64,000 bases of DNA from contig DAYH01000031.1 of assembly GCA_002506825.1 (NCBI GenBank), forward strand, positions 98,370 through 162,369, in the 5' to 3' direction. Every line of letters starts with the position of its first letter. Within the stretch, counting starts at the first letter, position 1. A model generated the notes under the pieces. That model was not told the DNA's origin and ran no database searches. It saw only the letters and a list, made by a program, of their open reading frames with translations. The position numbers and the translations under genes are program-made. Shown here one piece after another: positions 7,989 to 17,241 of the stretch. The stretch comes from Euryarchaeota archaeon UBA103 (lineage in GTDB: Archaea > Thermoplasmatota > Poseidoniia > Poseidoniales > Thalassarchaeaceae).

Positions 7989-9203
7989 CTAGGAAACCTC
8001 GGGGACGATGACTGGGAGAATACGAGATCTACTTGATTCTGAAATATTGACTATTTCAAATACTGAGTAAGATGAGTTTCTCTTTACGGGGGTGGCACCA
8101 GCAGAAATAATCATTCTAGCCATTTGCTCGGAGCTAGTAGTGAGACTTGTCTTACTGCCTGCTTCATGCATTATTTCTTCATGTCCAACTGTACCATCAA
8201 CATCATCCGCACCACAGTTAATGGCGTATGAGGCCAACTTATCTCCAATATTCATTCTGTATGCCTTAATGTGAGGAATATTATCCAACATAAGCCTGGA
8301 TACTGAAATCATGCGAATTACCTCTTGGCCGGTGGCGAGCTGTGCTTCTGGGAGTCTGGACTTATCGGGTAAGAAAGGGTATGGGACAAAACACTGAAAT
8401 CCAGATGATTTGTCTTGTTGCTCTCTGAGCCTCAATAAATGATTGATCCTATCATCCACAGATTCAACCGTACCGAATAACATTGTACAGTTTGTAGAGA
8501 TTCCCAATGAATGGGCGGCATCATGAATTTCTAGATACTCATCTGAAGATTCTTTTCCCATGCAGATACGATCCCTGACGCTATCGACCAGAATCTCTGC
8601 ACCACCGCCCGGAAGTGAGTTGAGCCCAGCCTCAGAGAGTCTAGAAAGCGTATCCGAGATGGAAAGAGAAGACCTAGATGAAAGATGCTTTATCTCTACT
8701 GCAGTGAGGGCTTTAATGTGGATATGCGGATATTCATTTTTCAGATTTGAGAATAGTTCGCAATACTCAGAGACAGTCCATTTAGGGTGTAAACCACCTA
8801 CTGTATGGACTTCATCGATTCTTGATGAGAATGGCCTGATTCTCTCTAGGTATTCGTCAACATTCAGGGAATAAGCATCTGGATGCCTCGGACCTTTTCT
8901 GAAAGCACAGAATCTACAAGCTAATACACATACATTTGTGGAGTTGACATGAAGATTCTCATTGAAGAATATATAGTCATTAAATCTAGCTCTCTTTACC
9001 ATATCAGCCAATGAGGTGATAGAGTTTAAGCTTGGATTGTGCATCAATTTTACACCTTGTTCGAAGGTAAGTCGCCCTGTTGTGATCAGAGTGTTGAGGC
9101 AATCTAAAGCTACTAAATTTGATTTAACCGCCAGAGGGATTTCCATCGTTGAAAGCCTATTTCTCCAGTTCGAATGAGAAACTGCGGTGGCGTCGAGTGG
9201 CAT
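7989..9203 (-). CDS. mqnE: Aminofutalosine synthase, radical SAM
   Basis: Radical SAM enzyme that joins 3-enolpyruvyl-benzoate to SAM-derived adenosine to make aminofutalosine. The CxxxCxxC cluster motif appears as CVLACRFC, preceded by NVNSTNVC-type residues (HVNSTNVC) and followed by DAYSL. EVHTVGGLHPKW and KALTAVEI favour MqnE over its paralogue MqnC, which makes the cyclic intermediate. The related F420 enzyme CofH is a less likely alternative. Length is 404 residues. It heads the mqnE-mqnA unit. MqnB or an equivalent nucleosidase or deaminase, and MqnC, are not in the window. Confidence 0.87.
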   Translation of the reverse strand: MPLDATAVSHSNWRNRLSTMEIPLAVKSNLVALDCLNTLITTGRLTFEQGVKLMHNPSLNSITSLADMVKRARFNDYIFFNENLHVNSTNVCVLACRFCAFRKGPRHPDAYSLNVDEYLERIRPFSSRIDEVHTVGGLHPKWTVSEYCELFSNLKNEYPHIHIKALTAVEIKHLSSRSSLSISDTLSRLSEAGLNSLPGGGAEILVDSVRDRICMGKESSDEYLEIHDAAHSLGISTNCTMLFGTVESVDDRINHLLRLREQQDKSSGFQCFVPYPFLPDKSRLPEAQLATGQEVIRMISVSRLMLDNIPHIKAYRMNIGDKLASYAINCGADDVDGTVGHEEIMHEAGSKTSLTTSSEQMARMIISAGATPVKRNSSYSVFEIVNISESSRSRILPVIVPEVS

Positions 9204-9330
9204 TGTAACGTTTGGTGGTCGGGTATCGACATCATAAGAATTCGTCTATCATCATAGAGGACTCCTCCGGAAAGCATCATTAGTTAGATTTTCTAGCAGG
9301 CATGTGAATTCCGTTAGGCGTACTTCATCG

Positions 9331-10140
9331 ATGGGCATTGTTCAGTTACAGGAGTTGGCTCGTCAGTGCCGACGCCATATAGTCAGAATGATTCATTCTG
9401 CTGGTGCTGGTCATCCCGGAGGTTCGCTTTCAGCAATTGACCTTTTAGTTGCATTATATGGAAATAAATTACGATTCGACGTCGAAAATCCTGAATGGAA
9501 TGACAGGGACAGATTTGTCATGAGTAAGGGTCACGCAAGTCCGGCGGTTTATTCTATACTCCATGAAGTTGGATTCATTTCTGAAGCTGATATGATGTCA
9601 TTCAGAAAAATGGGTTCTGTTTGTCAGGGGCATGTTGACATGAAGTGGACGGATGGAGTTGATTTTTCAGCTGGTAGTTTGGGTATGGGACTGTCTTTCG
9701 GACTTGGTTGTGCCTTGGCCGCGAGAATGGATTCTAGCGATAGAGACATCTGGGTTATGGTAGGAGATGGTGAGATACAGGAAGGCCAGTTCTGGGAAGC
9801 GGCTATGGCCGCAGATTTCCATTCTGCTGGAAGATTGAATTTAATAGTCGATAGGAATAGAATACAGAATGATGATTTCGTTGAGCTACAAATGGAAGTT
9901 GGAAACGTCGCGAATAAGCTTTCATCCTTTGGCTGGGAAGTAATGGAAATTGACGGCCATTCTATGGAAGAAATCGTTTCTGCCTTGGAGTGGTCTTCGA
10001 CAAACATTAGTGCGCCAACAGCCATTATTGCACATACGACCAAAGGGAAAGGAGTATCATTCATGGAGGATAACCCGTCATTTCACGGGAAGGCGCCGAG
10101 TGATGAAGAGTTGGAGATATCATTGGAGGAATTATCATGA
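9331..10140 (+). CDS. tktA: Transketolase, N-terminal subunit
   Basis: Thiamin-diphosphate-binding half of transketolase, which moves two-carbon ketol units between sugar phosphates. Archaea often encode the enzyme as two polypeptides. Conserved features are AGAGHPGGSLSAIDLL, SKGHASPAVY, the ThDP/Mg motif GDGEIQEGQFWEAA ending in the Asn of RNRIQND, and HTTKGKG. The ATG at 9331 gives 269 residues; a GTG at 9304 would add nine residues without family similarity. The stop overlaps the start of the partner subunit in ATGA, implying translational coupling. Confidence 0.94.
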   Translation: MGIVQLQELARQCRRHIVRMIHSAGAGHPGGSLSAIDLLVALYGNKLRFDVENPEWNDRDRFVMSKGHASPAVYSILHEVGFISEADMMSFRKMGSVCQGHVDMKWTDGVDFSAGSLGMGLSFGLGCALAARMDSSDRDIWVMVGDGEIQEGQFWEAAMAADFHSAGRLNLIVDRNRIQNDDFVELQMEVGNVANKLSSFGWEVMEIDGHSMEEIVSALEWSSTNISAPTAIIAHTTKGKGVSFMEDNPSFHGKAPSDEELEISLEELS

Positions 10141-11078
10141 GTGCGCCGTCTGGAGGTGGTGCTTCTCGAGATGGATATGGATCTGCTCTTTTACGGATGT
10201 CGAGTGACTCAAGAGTTGTTGTTCTAGAAGCCGATCTTGGAAAATCAACAAAATCGTGTCATTTCAGAGAAGCACACCCTGACAGGACAATATCTTTGGG
10301 AATAGCAGAACAAAATATGATCTTAGTAGCTTCTGGAATGGCCTCGTCTGGTAAAATTCCATTTGCAAGTACATTTGCTATATTCACTGAGAGAGGTTTC
10401 GAACAAGTTAGGAATGGGGTTGCGAGGCCCGGTTTGGTTGTTCATTTGTGTGGAAGTCATGGAGGAGTACATACTGGCACTGATGGAAGTAGCGCACAAT
10501 CGATAGAAGATTTAGCTCTTTATCGGACCATTCCGGGTATGACTGTGATGCATCCATGCGATGATCTTTCAGCCGAAGAGCTCACTGTACAACTTCTCAA
10601 TCACGATAAGCCATCCTATACAAGAACTGCTAGGAATAAGACTCCGCGAATGTATGATCAAAAAACCAGTAAAGATTTGCGAATAGGGAAAGGTTCAGTT
10701 CTAAGAAGCGGAGACGATGTCGCAATTATTTCATGCGGTGTGATGGTCTCTGAATCCATGAAGGCCGCTGAATATCTATCATCTAATGGCATTGAGGCCA
10801 CAGTAGTAGATATGCATACAATCAAACCACTTGACACGAATCTTATTGATGAGTTGGCTAACAAGTGCAAGGGAATTGTAACAGCAGAGGATCATTCAGT
10901 CATAGGGGGATTGGGAGCGGCAATTGCAGAGCATATCTCATACAGCGGAGGAGTACCTCTGAGAATGGTTGGAGTTTCGGATAGATTCGGAGAGAGTGGG
11001 ACTCCCCGAGAGCTGATGGAAATCATGGGTTTGACCTACATGGACATAGTCGGTTCGTGTGAGTCACTAATGTCCTGA
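10137..11078 (+). CDS. tktB: Transketolase, C-terminal subunit
   Basis: Pyrimidine-binding and C-terminal domains of the split transketolase. Visible features include LEADLGKSTK, GIAEQNMILVASGMASSG (the conserved Glu that activates ThDP lies in GIAEQ), FAIFTERGFEQVRN, GSHGGVHTGTDGSSAQ, EDLALYRTIPGM and TAEDHSVIGGLG. Length is 313 residues, as expected. The start ATG at 10137 overlaps the stop of the N-terminal subunit. The archaeal C-subunit family also resembles the second half of DXP synthase, but the paired N-subunit and the absence of DXP-pathway genes favour transketolase. Confidence 0.94.
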   Translation: MSAPSGGGASRDGYGSALLRMSSDSRVVVLEADLGKSTKSCHFREAHPDRTISLGIAEQNMILVASGMASSGKIPFASTFAIFTERGFEQVRNGVARPGLVVHLCGSHGGVHTGTDGSSAQSIEDLALYRTIPGMTVMHPCDDLSAEELTVQLLNHDKPSYTRTARNKTPRMYDQKTSKDLRIGKGSVLRSGDDVAIISCGVMVSESMKAAEYLSSNGIEATVVDMHTIKPLDTNLIDELANKCKGIVTAEDHSVIGGLGAAIAEHISYSGGVPLRMVGVSDRFGESGTPRELMEIMGLTYMDIVGSCESLMS

Positions 11079-11125
11079 ATTACGGGTAATTTCAGTATGA
11101 CTGGGGTTTCATTCATGAAGTATCT

Positions 11126-11989
11126 ATGGGACCGCTCGTCATGGATGCCTCTGAGAGGATAAAAGGAGTCCTGGATGGTTCGATACATCCTTCTGAAATC
11201 AGTGGTGATGAAGAGCTCTACTACATGGCAGAAAGAATCTACGGCAGAGATGCATTAGAGAAGATGGGAGTAGAACCCCCAGTAACTCCACACGAGCTTG
11301 GGGCTATTTCACCTAATGGAAATGGCGGAGTTGAGATTCCTAAACCTGATGGTCGCGCGACCATAGATGATAGCCAGAAAACCGATGAGAAGGGGAGGAG
11401 GGTATTGATACCTCTGATTATGTTTCTGTGCCTGATTATTTCTTCATATAACGTGTCTCTAGGATTGGGTTCTGTAATTACAAGGTGTGTTGAGGATGAA
11501 CCTGCCCAGGAATTAGAAATGGAGTCTTCTTCTCATATTAACGAAAATAGTACACTGTATGTTGTTTGGAACATGTATGGCCTGAATAACTATTCAGAGT
11601 ATAGACTAGAATGGAGTGTATCGCAGAATGGCTCTAGTGACGTTATTGAGACAGGAAATACTACATGGAACTCCTCTGAATCTGCTAGGATAAACTCTCG
11701 GAATTGGATTATCGAAAGCCCTCCTTACTCCTACTTGTCGACATTGTATGAAGATGATGTTATTGTGTCATACTCTAATGGCTCGGGGGAACAGGTAATT
11801 ACCGTACTTTCCGATAACACTGAACAGAGTACTTACTGTGAAGATAATACAAGACTGATCTGGACTGAATACTCGGATTTAGAGAGTAAAGATGCTTGGG
11901 GAGAGGCCGGAACTGGGGACATAATCGATGGTGCATTGATAATGATGTTCGCAGGTCTGATGATAATTTCTGCTAGAAAAAGGACCTAG
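11126..11989 (+). CDS. Unknown membrane-anchored protein with extracytoplasmic domain
   Basis: No family is recognised. In 287 residues there is an N-terminal cytoplasmic helical segment (IKGVLDGSIHPSEISGDEELYYMAERIYG), a Gly/Pro/Asn linker, a membrane span at about 93-116, and a Ser/Thr/Asn-rich domain of about 145 residues with several N-x-S/T sites. A second span lies near 268-285, followed by ARKRT. The topology suggests both ends in the cytoplasm with a loop outside that may be glycosylated. The start could also be the ATG at 11141. The 3' end overlaps proS tail to tail by four bases. Confidence 0.6.
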   Translation: MGPLVMDASERIKGVLDGSIHPSEISGDEELYYMAERIYGRDALEKMGVEPPVTPHELGAISPNGNGGVEIPKPDGRATIDDSQKTDEKGRRVLIPLIMFLCLIISSYNVSLGLGSVITRCVEDEPAQELEMESSSHINENSTLYVVWNMYGLNNYSEYRLEWSVSQNGSSDVIETGNTTWNSSESARINSRNWIIESPPYSYLSTLYEDDVIVSYSNGSGEQVITVLSDNTEQSTYCEDNTRLIWTEYSDLESKDAWGEAGTGDIIDGALIMMFAGLMIISARKRT

Positions 11990-13506
11990 TACATTCTAGC
12001 CAAATGATGCTTATTTGTGGTTGGAATTCCAGTAATAATACATTTTCTTGGCTCTGGATAATTTTCAACACATTCGCCGAGCATGGTGAGTCCAGAAAGT
12101 TTCTCTAAGGCCTCGGCATCAGAGTCATTTCCACAGAAAGGAAATGAGTAGACTGTACCATCGGATAGGGGTGAAGAGAACTGATAATCACTACCTGAAG
12201 AGATGATGTCTGGTAGTTCTAAGACAAGACTGGAGAATACGTTATTCGCCCTGTACCTAAGCTCATCGGCTACTGACTTCAATGCGGCAGATACAGTATC
12301 CTCAAGAGTTTCTAGCTTGACATCATACTTCTTACCGGTCCTCTCAGTAATGACACAGTTTCCTGAGTCGATATCTCGTGGACCGAGTTCCAGCCTAATA
12401 GGCGCCCCCTTAATCTCCCAATCAAAATGTTTCACGCCTGGCCTGACATCTCTATCATCCAAATAAGTTCTAATTCCTAGTTTACTGAGTCGATCTTTAA
12501 TTGTTGAAATCTCACTCATTACGTCTTCACGTACATGTGCAGCGATAGGCAGGAGGATTACCTGAAATGGAGCTATTGCAGGGGGCATGATTAGTCCTTG
12601 GTCATCTCCATGCATCCCAACTACAGAACCCAATAATCTCTCAGACATCCCAAATGTAGTCTGATGGCAGAATTTAGTTTCACCATGTGGATCTTCATAC
12701 TTCAAATCAAAGGCTTTGGCCCACTGATCTCGATAATGGTGGTAAGTAGCCACCTGCAACGTCCTGCCATTGGGCATTACAACATCGGCGGCCATCGTAT
12801 ACCAAGCCCCAGGAAAAGTATCCCATATGGGTCTCTTAGAAACTAGATTGGGGAGGCAGAGGTCATGTAGGATAGCCTGTACCATATTAGCATCCTCAGA
12901 AATTTGATCTGTTGCGCCTTTCTCATCTGAGTGGACGGTATGGGCCTCGAAGAAGTGAATTTCTCTAACTCTAATGAAAGACCTGGTCTGCTTGGTCTCA
13001 TAGCGGAAGGTATTAACAATCTGGAATGTCTTTAGAGGAAGATCCGTATGGCTCCTGACCCATAGTGAGAACATTGTATACATGGGAGTCTCTGAAGTTG
13101 GTCTGAGAAACATAGGGGAGTCAAGCTCATTTTCACCACCATGTGTGACCCAGTATACCTCTTTCTTGAAGCCAGAGTCTACATCTTCCATTCTCAGTTC
13201 GGAAGGGTCAACTCCCGCCTCCCTGGCCGCCTTTAATCTAGAAACTAGTTTATTCTCCTTATCTAACAAATTTTCCGGTACAAGCAGGGGGAATCTATGT
13301 TCATGATGATTAGTTACTGACATTTGGTCCCTAGCAAGAGTGTCAATGAGGGACATTGCCTTCAGGCCGTATGGCTTCCATACGTCCATTCCCTTTATTG
13401 GATATCTTTTGTCCACTAGATCGGCAATCTCTACAATGGAGGGGTACCATGAGTTGAATTCAGACTTTGGAGGTATTCCCCTCTTAGCCTTCTTTGGGTC
13501 GCCCAT
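11986..13506 (-). CDS. proS: Prolyl-tRNA synthetase, archaeal/eukaryotic type
   Basis: Class II synthetase that charges tRNA(Pro). The FNSWYPSIVEIADLVDKRYPIKGMDVWKPYG N-terminal region (given here as its FNSWYP and KGMDVWKPYG ends), RPTSETPMYTMF, motif 2 in TRSFIRVREIHFFEAHT, and WDTFPGAWYTMAAD mark the archaeal/eukaryotic class without the bacterial insertion. An anticodon-binding domain and a C-terminal domain ending in Tyr (LARMY) follow, as is typical of this class. Length is 506 residues, with the ATG at 13504-13506. The gene is transcribed leftward, 48 bases after coaBC on the same strand. Confidence 0.95.
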   Translation of the reverse strand: MGDPKKAKRGIPPKSEFNSWYPSIVEIADLVDKRYPIKGMDVWKPYGLKAMSLIDTLARDQMSVTNHHEHRFPLLVPENLLDKENKLVSRLKAAREAGVDPSELRMEDVDSGFKKEVYWVTHGGENELDSPMFLRPTSETPMYTMFSLWVRSHTDLPLKTFQIVNTFRYETKQTRSFIRVREIHFFEAHTVHSDEKGATDQISEDANMVQAILHDLCLPNLVSKRPIWDTFPGAWYTMAADVVMPNGRTLQVATYHHYRDQWAKAFDLKYEDPHGETKFCHQTTFGMSERLLGSVVGMHGDDQGLIMPPAIAPFQVILLPIAAHVREDVMSEISTIKDRLSKLGIRTYLDDRDVRPGVKHFDWEIKGAPIRLELGPRDIDSGNCVITERTGKKYDVKLETLEDTVSAALKSVADELRYRANNVFSSLVLELPDIISSGSDYQFSSPLSDGTVYSFPFCGNDSDAEALEKLSGLTMLGECVENYPEPRKCIITGIPTTNKHHLARMY

Positions 13507-13554
13507 GTATCGCCGTGTGCGAGACTGGTTTGAATAATTCGTATCATAGAGCTC

Positions 13555-14742
13555 TTAATTTGCCAATAAGGACTCAATTTTATGACAAAGAGATGTAAGA
13601 TTTGGTATTTCGATGGTTTTTCCACTAGAGTCTACTAACCACGCCCTAGGGGTACTGGGATTTTCCAGATCCTCCAACCTATTGGCAAAAACTATGTCCA
13701 TAGAGTATCGGGATATTTGTGTAGAGGCACTTTCTAGCAGGTCCTGTATGTTTACGTTGCTTTCGAGTTTGAAGCCAATGGAGTAGCATTCACCTGTTGC
13801 CTCGATAACTCTGGGAATATGCTTCTGAGAAGGGGTCAATTTAATTTGGATTTCATCCTTTGAACTTGGAATCTTTGCTGGTACCTGAACTGGTAAGTAA
13901 TCGAGTACCGCTGCAGAGAAAATCCATACTTCAGGAGAGAAAGATGCAGCTATTTTCAATGCTTCATCTAGCATATCTTCTGGGTGCTCTGCGTCTATTA
14001 CTTTGGGCATGGTGAAACTAGGATAGGTACTCGTTCGACCGGCCAAGCAAAAAACATCGTGTCCCATTCTGTACAGATATTCAGAGATGCTCCATCCGGT
14101 AATTCCCGATGAATAGTTGATAATGCTACGAACATGGTCAATAGGGGCGAGGTTGGAACCCAATGTGATAGCCACTCTCTTTCTACCAGGAAGCTCTGAG
14201 TTGATGATATGACTGAATTCTGCCACTATTCTGAAGTGACTTGGTTGCTTTCTTTTTCCTTCTATTTCATGATCGGTAATGACATGTGATCCTTCGGCGG
14301 ATAATTGAGATAATATCTCACCTGTAACTGGGTCATCAAAAAGATCGGAATGCATAGAGGGGACGAATATTATCGGAGTATTACTGCCTCTAGCCGCTGA
14401 AAGTGCCATCATGACGGGAGAGTCGATAATTCCATTCAGGTGCTTGGCGATGGTATTCCTTGTTGCTGGAGCGACAATGATTCCATCATAACCGTCTAAT
14501 TGTGACATATCAGGGTCCCAATCAGAAACGATATCACTACCCGAACCCCATGAAAGAGCGAGTGGGGTGATTACCTTTGTCGCTTCTTTAGTCATCATTG
14601 GAAATACTAGTGCACCGTGTCTCCTAAGCTCTCGACACAGTTTGATTGATTCTACGGCTGCGATTCCCCCTGTGACAGCCAGTATCACCCTGCGGCCTGC
14701 CAGAGAATTGCTAAGTTGGCTGACGCCAGTGTCTCCGACCAT
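13555..14742 (-). CDS. coaBC: Phosphopantothenoylcysteine decarboxylase / phosphopantothenate-cysteine ligase
   Basis: Bifunctional coenzyme A biosynthesis enzyme. Residues about 10-190 form the flavin-dependent CoaC decarboxylase: ILAVTGGIAAVESIKL at the start, and VAPATRNTIAKHLNGI with the active-site region. The rest is CoaB: RVAITLGSNLAPIDHVR, the SSGITGWSISEYL turn, GRTSTYPS, FSAAVLDYLPV, and KIPSSKDEIQIKL before a Lys-containing LTPSQKHI. The CoaC substrate flap normally holds an active-site Cys in many bacterial enzymes; no Cys is present in the corresponding stretch (PSMHSDLFDDP through EGKRKQPSHF). The CoaB nucleotide loop is divergent (GSNLAPIDHVR rather than G.T.E.ID.VR). At 395 residues the length is normal. 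Confidence 0.88.
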   Translation of the reverse strand: MVGDTGVSQLSNSLAGRRVILAVTGGIAAVESIKLCRELRRHGALVFPMMTKEATKVITPLALSWGSGSDIVSDWDPDMSQLDGYDGIIVAPATRNTIAKHLNGIIDSPVMMALSAARGSNTPIIFVPSMHSDLFDDPVTGEILSQLSAEGSHVITDHEIEGKRKQPSHFRIVAEFSHIINSELPGRKRVAITLGSNLAPIDHVRSIINYSSGITGWSISEYLYRMGHDVFCLAGRTSTYPSFTMPKVIDAEHPEDMLDEALKIAASFSPEVWIFSAAVLDYLPVQVPAKIPSSKDEIQIKLTPSQKHIPRVIEATGECYSIGFKLESNVNIQDLLESASTQISRYSMDIVFANRLEDLENPSTPRAWLVDSSGKTIEIPNLTSLCHKIESLLAN

Positions 14743-14765
14743 GACTGCCGATTGCCGAGTGATTC

Positions 14766-15320
14766 ATGAGTGCGTCGCTCCCGTGTAAGCATGAGAATAT
14801 GAGTAGGGGCATGGTTTCCGTCACTCGACATGTGTCTTTTCTACTTGTTATACTTGCAATAGTGCAACTTCTCGTTATCGTTAGTTTACCGTATGATAGA
14901 ACTGTATTTTTTATATTTCCAATGATATTTGGACTCATATCACTACCTATTTCGATCATTGGAGCAATATTACTACGACTTCGAAAGAGCCCTGGGATAT
15001 TCATTTGTACAATTTCTCTTGGATCATTAGGAATTTGCTTCATGTTCGAGGGTTTCCTAATCATGATTATGGGCCCTTCTGCTATTGTGGGGGCGTTGTA
15101 CGTGCTTCTTGGAATTTCATCGACAAGAAGAATCAGGCCACTCAATAGTACGTCATTTAGGGCCTGGTTCAATGGAACAAGTATTATTGACAGCTCCGAA
15201 TTGGGCGATGAGGAGATTATGGCCATATGCCCACATTGCTCGAGCATCTTAGCAGTAATACCGTCCCTATTGAACGAAAGTGATACGTGTCCAGAATGCA
15301 ATGGCAATCTTGTTCTCTAG
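14766..15320 (+). CDS. Four-span membrane protein with C-terminal zinc ribbon
   Basis: No named family is recognised. After a short polar N-terminus, about four hydrophobic segments follow (FLLVILAIVQLLVIVSL, FIFPMIFGLISLPISIIGAIL, GIFICTISLGSLGICFMFEG, IMIMGPSAIVGALYVLL). A soluble tail then ends in a four-cysteine zinc ribbon, CPHC...CPEC. Length is 184 residues. The start ATG at 14766 is used, though ATG codons at 14799 and 14811 are also possible. It is divergent from coaBC (gap 23 bases) and overlaps the thiolase tail to tail by four bases. Membrane proteins with a C-terminal zinc ribbon are common in archaea, but their roles are mostly unknown. Confidence 0.65.
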   Translation: MSASLPCKHENMSRGMVSVTRHVSFLLVILAIVQLLVIVSLPYDRTVFFIFPMIFGLISLPISIIGAILLRLRKSPGIFICTISLGSLGICFMFEGFLIMIMGPSAIVGALYVLLGISSTRRIRPLNSTSFRAWFNGTSIIDSSELGDEEIMAICPHCSSILAVIPSLLNESDTCPECNGNLVL

Positions 15321-16447
15321 TACCTCTCAAGTGCAATCGAAATTCCCATCCCACCGCCAATACACATGGTTGCTATGGCCTTGCGTGAATTGGTCCTATG
15401 AAGAATTGATGCGGCCTTTCCTACAATTCTTGCCCCAGACGCTCCGAGAGGGTGCCCAATTGAGATTGCACCTCCATCGATGTTTATCTTTTCATAGTCA
15501 ATAGATAGGTCATTAATTACAGCAATACTCTGTGAAGAGAATGCTTCATTGATTTCAAAAATATCGACATCATCTATATTCCAATCTGAACGTTCGAGTA
15601 ATTTTTGTGTCGCTGAAACAGGACCTATTCCCATCGCATCTGGAGAGCACCCGGTAACTGCACTAGTGACTATTCTTGCTAGAGGCTCTAATCCATTCTT
15701 TTCCGCGAAATCTGAACTACAAACCAGCATGCAAACCGCCCCATCAGTAAGAGGGGAAGATGTGGCAGCTGTAACTGAACCGTCTTCTCTGAATACCGGC
15801 CTCAGTTTAGACATCGACTCGAGGCTCGTATCCCTTATACATCCATCTTCGGCTATAGAGCCGTCTTGTGTAATGATGGGGCAAATCTCAGATTCAAAGT
15901 GCCCGTTATCTCTTGCATGAATTGATTTCATATGTGAATTGAGAGCGAATTCCTCTTGAGAAATTCGGGAAATTCCCCATCTATCTGCAACGTTTTCAGC
16001 AGTCAATCCCATGTTAATGTAAGCATCTGGAAATTCCTTTTCGAGAATGGGATGTGGACTCCAATTGAATCCTCTTCTCTTGATCCTACTCATTGACTCT
16101 ATTCCTCCGCATAGAAAGCAATCCCCCCATCCAGACTCAATATTTGATGCGGCCACAAGTATGGCCTGCATTGATGAACCGCATAATCTATTGATGGTCA
16201 TTCCGGGAACCTTGTCAGGGATTTCACCAAGGAACGTCAATAATCTACCAATATTGTATCCCTGCTCCCCCTCAGGATATGCGCAACCGACTATAATATC
16301 ATCAATATCATTGGGATCAATGGAATTCCTACTTAGCAGAGACTTGGTAACCTGTCTTAGCAATTCATCAGGCCTTATTTCTGACAGCATTCCCTTGTGT
16401 GCTCGATGGAATGGGCTCCTCATCCAATCAACAATTACGGCCCTCAC
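15317..16447 (-). CDS. Thiolase (acetyl-CoA C-acyltransferase)
   Basis: Catalyses thiolytic cleavage of 3-ketoacyl-CoA, or the reverse condensation. The nucleophile is the Cys in NRLCGSSMQAI (near residue 88). The second-site motifs are NEAFSSQ, GGAISIGHPLGASGARI (catalytic His) and CIGGGMG (catalytic Cys), all of the FadA/AtoB class. This separates it from the archaeal SCP2-type thiolase paired with a DUF35 protein; no DUF35 partner is adjacent. Length is 376 residues. The start is GTG at 16447, giving MRAVIVDWMRSPF, the usual thiolase N-terminus. It may act in fatty-acid beta-oxidation or feed the mevalonate pathway; the sequence does not decide which. Confidence 0.93.
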   Translation of the reverse strand: MRAVIVDWMRSPFHRAHKGMLSEIRPDELLRQVTKSLLSRNSIDPNDIDDIIVGCAYPEGEQGYNIGRLLTFLGEIPDKVPGMTINRLCGSSMQAILVAASNIESGWGDCFLCGGIESMSRIKRRGFNWSPHPILEKEFPDAYINMGLTAENVADRWGISRISQEEFALNSHMKSIHARDNGHFESEICPIITQDGSIAEDGCIRDTSLESMSKLRPVFREDGSVTAATSSPLTDGAVCMLVCSSDFAEKNGLEPLARIVTSAVTGCSPDAMGIGPVSATQKLLERSDWNIDDVDIFEINEAFSSQSIAVINDLSIDYEKINIDGGAISIGHPLGASGARIVGKAASILHRTNSRKAIATMCIGGGMGISIALERY

Positions 16448-16551
16448 ATGCTCCGGGTGGTGTGGAGGAAAATAACCCTTGGCGGTGGAATCGTGGGAAC
16501 ATTACTGACCGAGAGGTTCATGAGAAGGCTTCAACTGGCACGACTGATAAT

Positions 16552-17241
16552 ATGATTAGAGAGTGCAGTACACATGGATATTTCTCAGATGATGACCTAT
16601 GCCCAGCTTGTAATTCGGAAGGAAAATTCATCATGAGAGGGAATGAGAGAGATTCACTGGCCAGAAGATTGGCATTGGCACTTAGACATGCCCCGGAAAA
16701 GTTTGATCTGGAGATGGATATCAATGGATGGATAGACATCAAGGATATTATTCGACAGTTTAAGAAGTCAAACGAACGAAGGTATCACTGGTTGAGGCCC
16801 CATCATTTTAGAGCTATCTCAGAGACTGATCCAAAGGGACGTTACGAGGTTAGAGGAAATGTGATTAGGGCTACTTACGGACACAGCCTAGAGATTGAGC
16901 TAGACCTTCCAACGGACAATATTCCTACGTCCCTATTCTATCCCTGCTCTCCTGAAGAGGCTGAAAACCTGCTCGAAGTTGGGATTTCCCCTAGCGGGAG
17001 ATCGCATGTGCATCTTTCAGCTACTGTAAGATCAGCAGCTGAGGCTGGGAAAGTACATCACAGCAGACCTACCATTCTGGAAGTAGATACCGCATCTATG
17101 GTCGCCTCCGGAGAAACTGTTTGGCATGCTGGAGTTACAGTATATTTGGCAGATTCAGTAGCAGGGGAGTACTTGACCGTACTGCCAGATGACGATCCTG
17201 AGTTCGTATTAGCTAGGGCCAAATGGGATGAAGAAGAGTAG
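16552..17241 (+). CDS. kptA: RNA 2'-phosphotransferase
   Basis: KptA/Tpt1 removes a 2'-phosphate from RNA by transferring it to NAD+. After ATG 16552 comes an archaeal-type zinc finger, with the CSTHG and CPAC elements within the first 25 residues. The catalytic domain shows LALALRHAP (conserved Arg-His), DINGWIDIKDI, RPHHFRAISETDPKGRYE (second Arg and His region) and RSHVHLSATV. Length is 229 residues. The open frame runs upstream to 16399 across the thiolase start, but that part has no family similarity, so the ATG before the zinc finger is chosen. In archaea the natural substrate is unsettled. Confidence 0.93.
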   Translation: MIRECSTHGYFSDDDLCPACNSEGKFIMRGNERDSLARRLALALRHAPEKFDLEMDINGWIDIKDIIRQFKKSNERRYHWLRPHHFRAISETDPKGRYEVRGNVIRATYGHSLEIELDLPTDNIPTSLFYPCSPEEAENLLEVGISPSGRSHVHLSATVRSAAEAGKVHHSRPTILEVDTASMVASGETVWHAGVTVYLADSVAGEYLTVLPDDDPEFVLARAKWDEEE

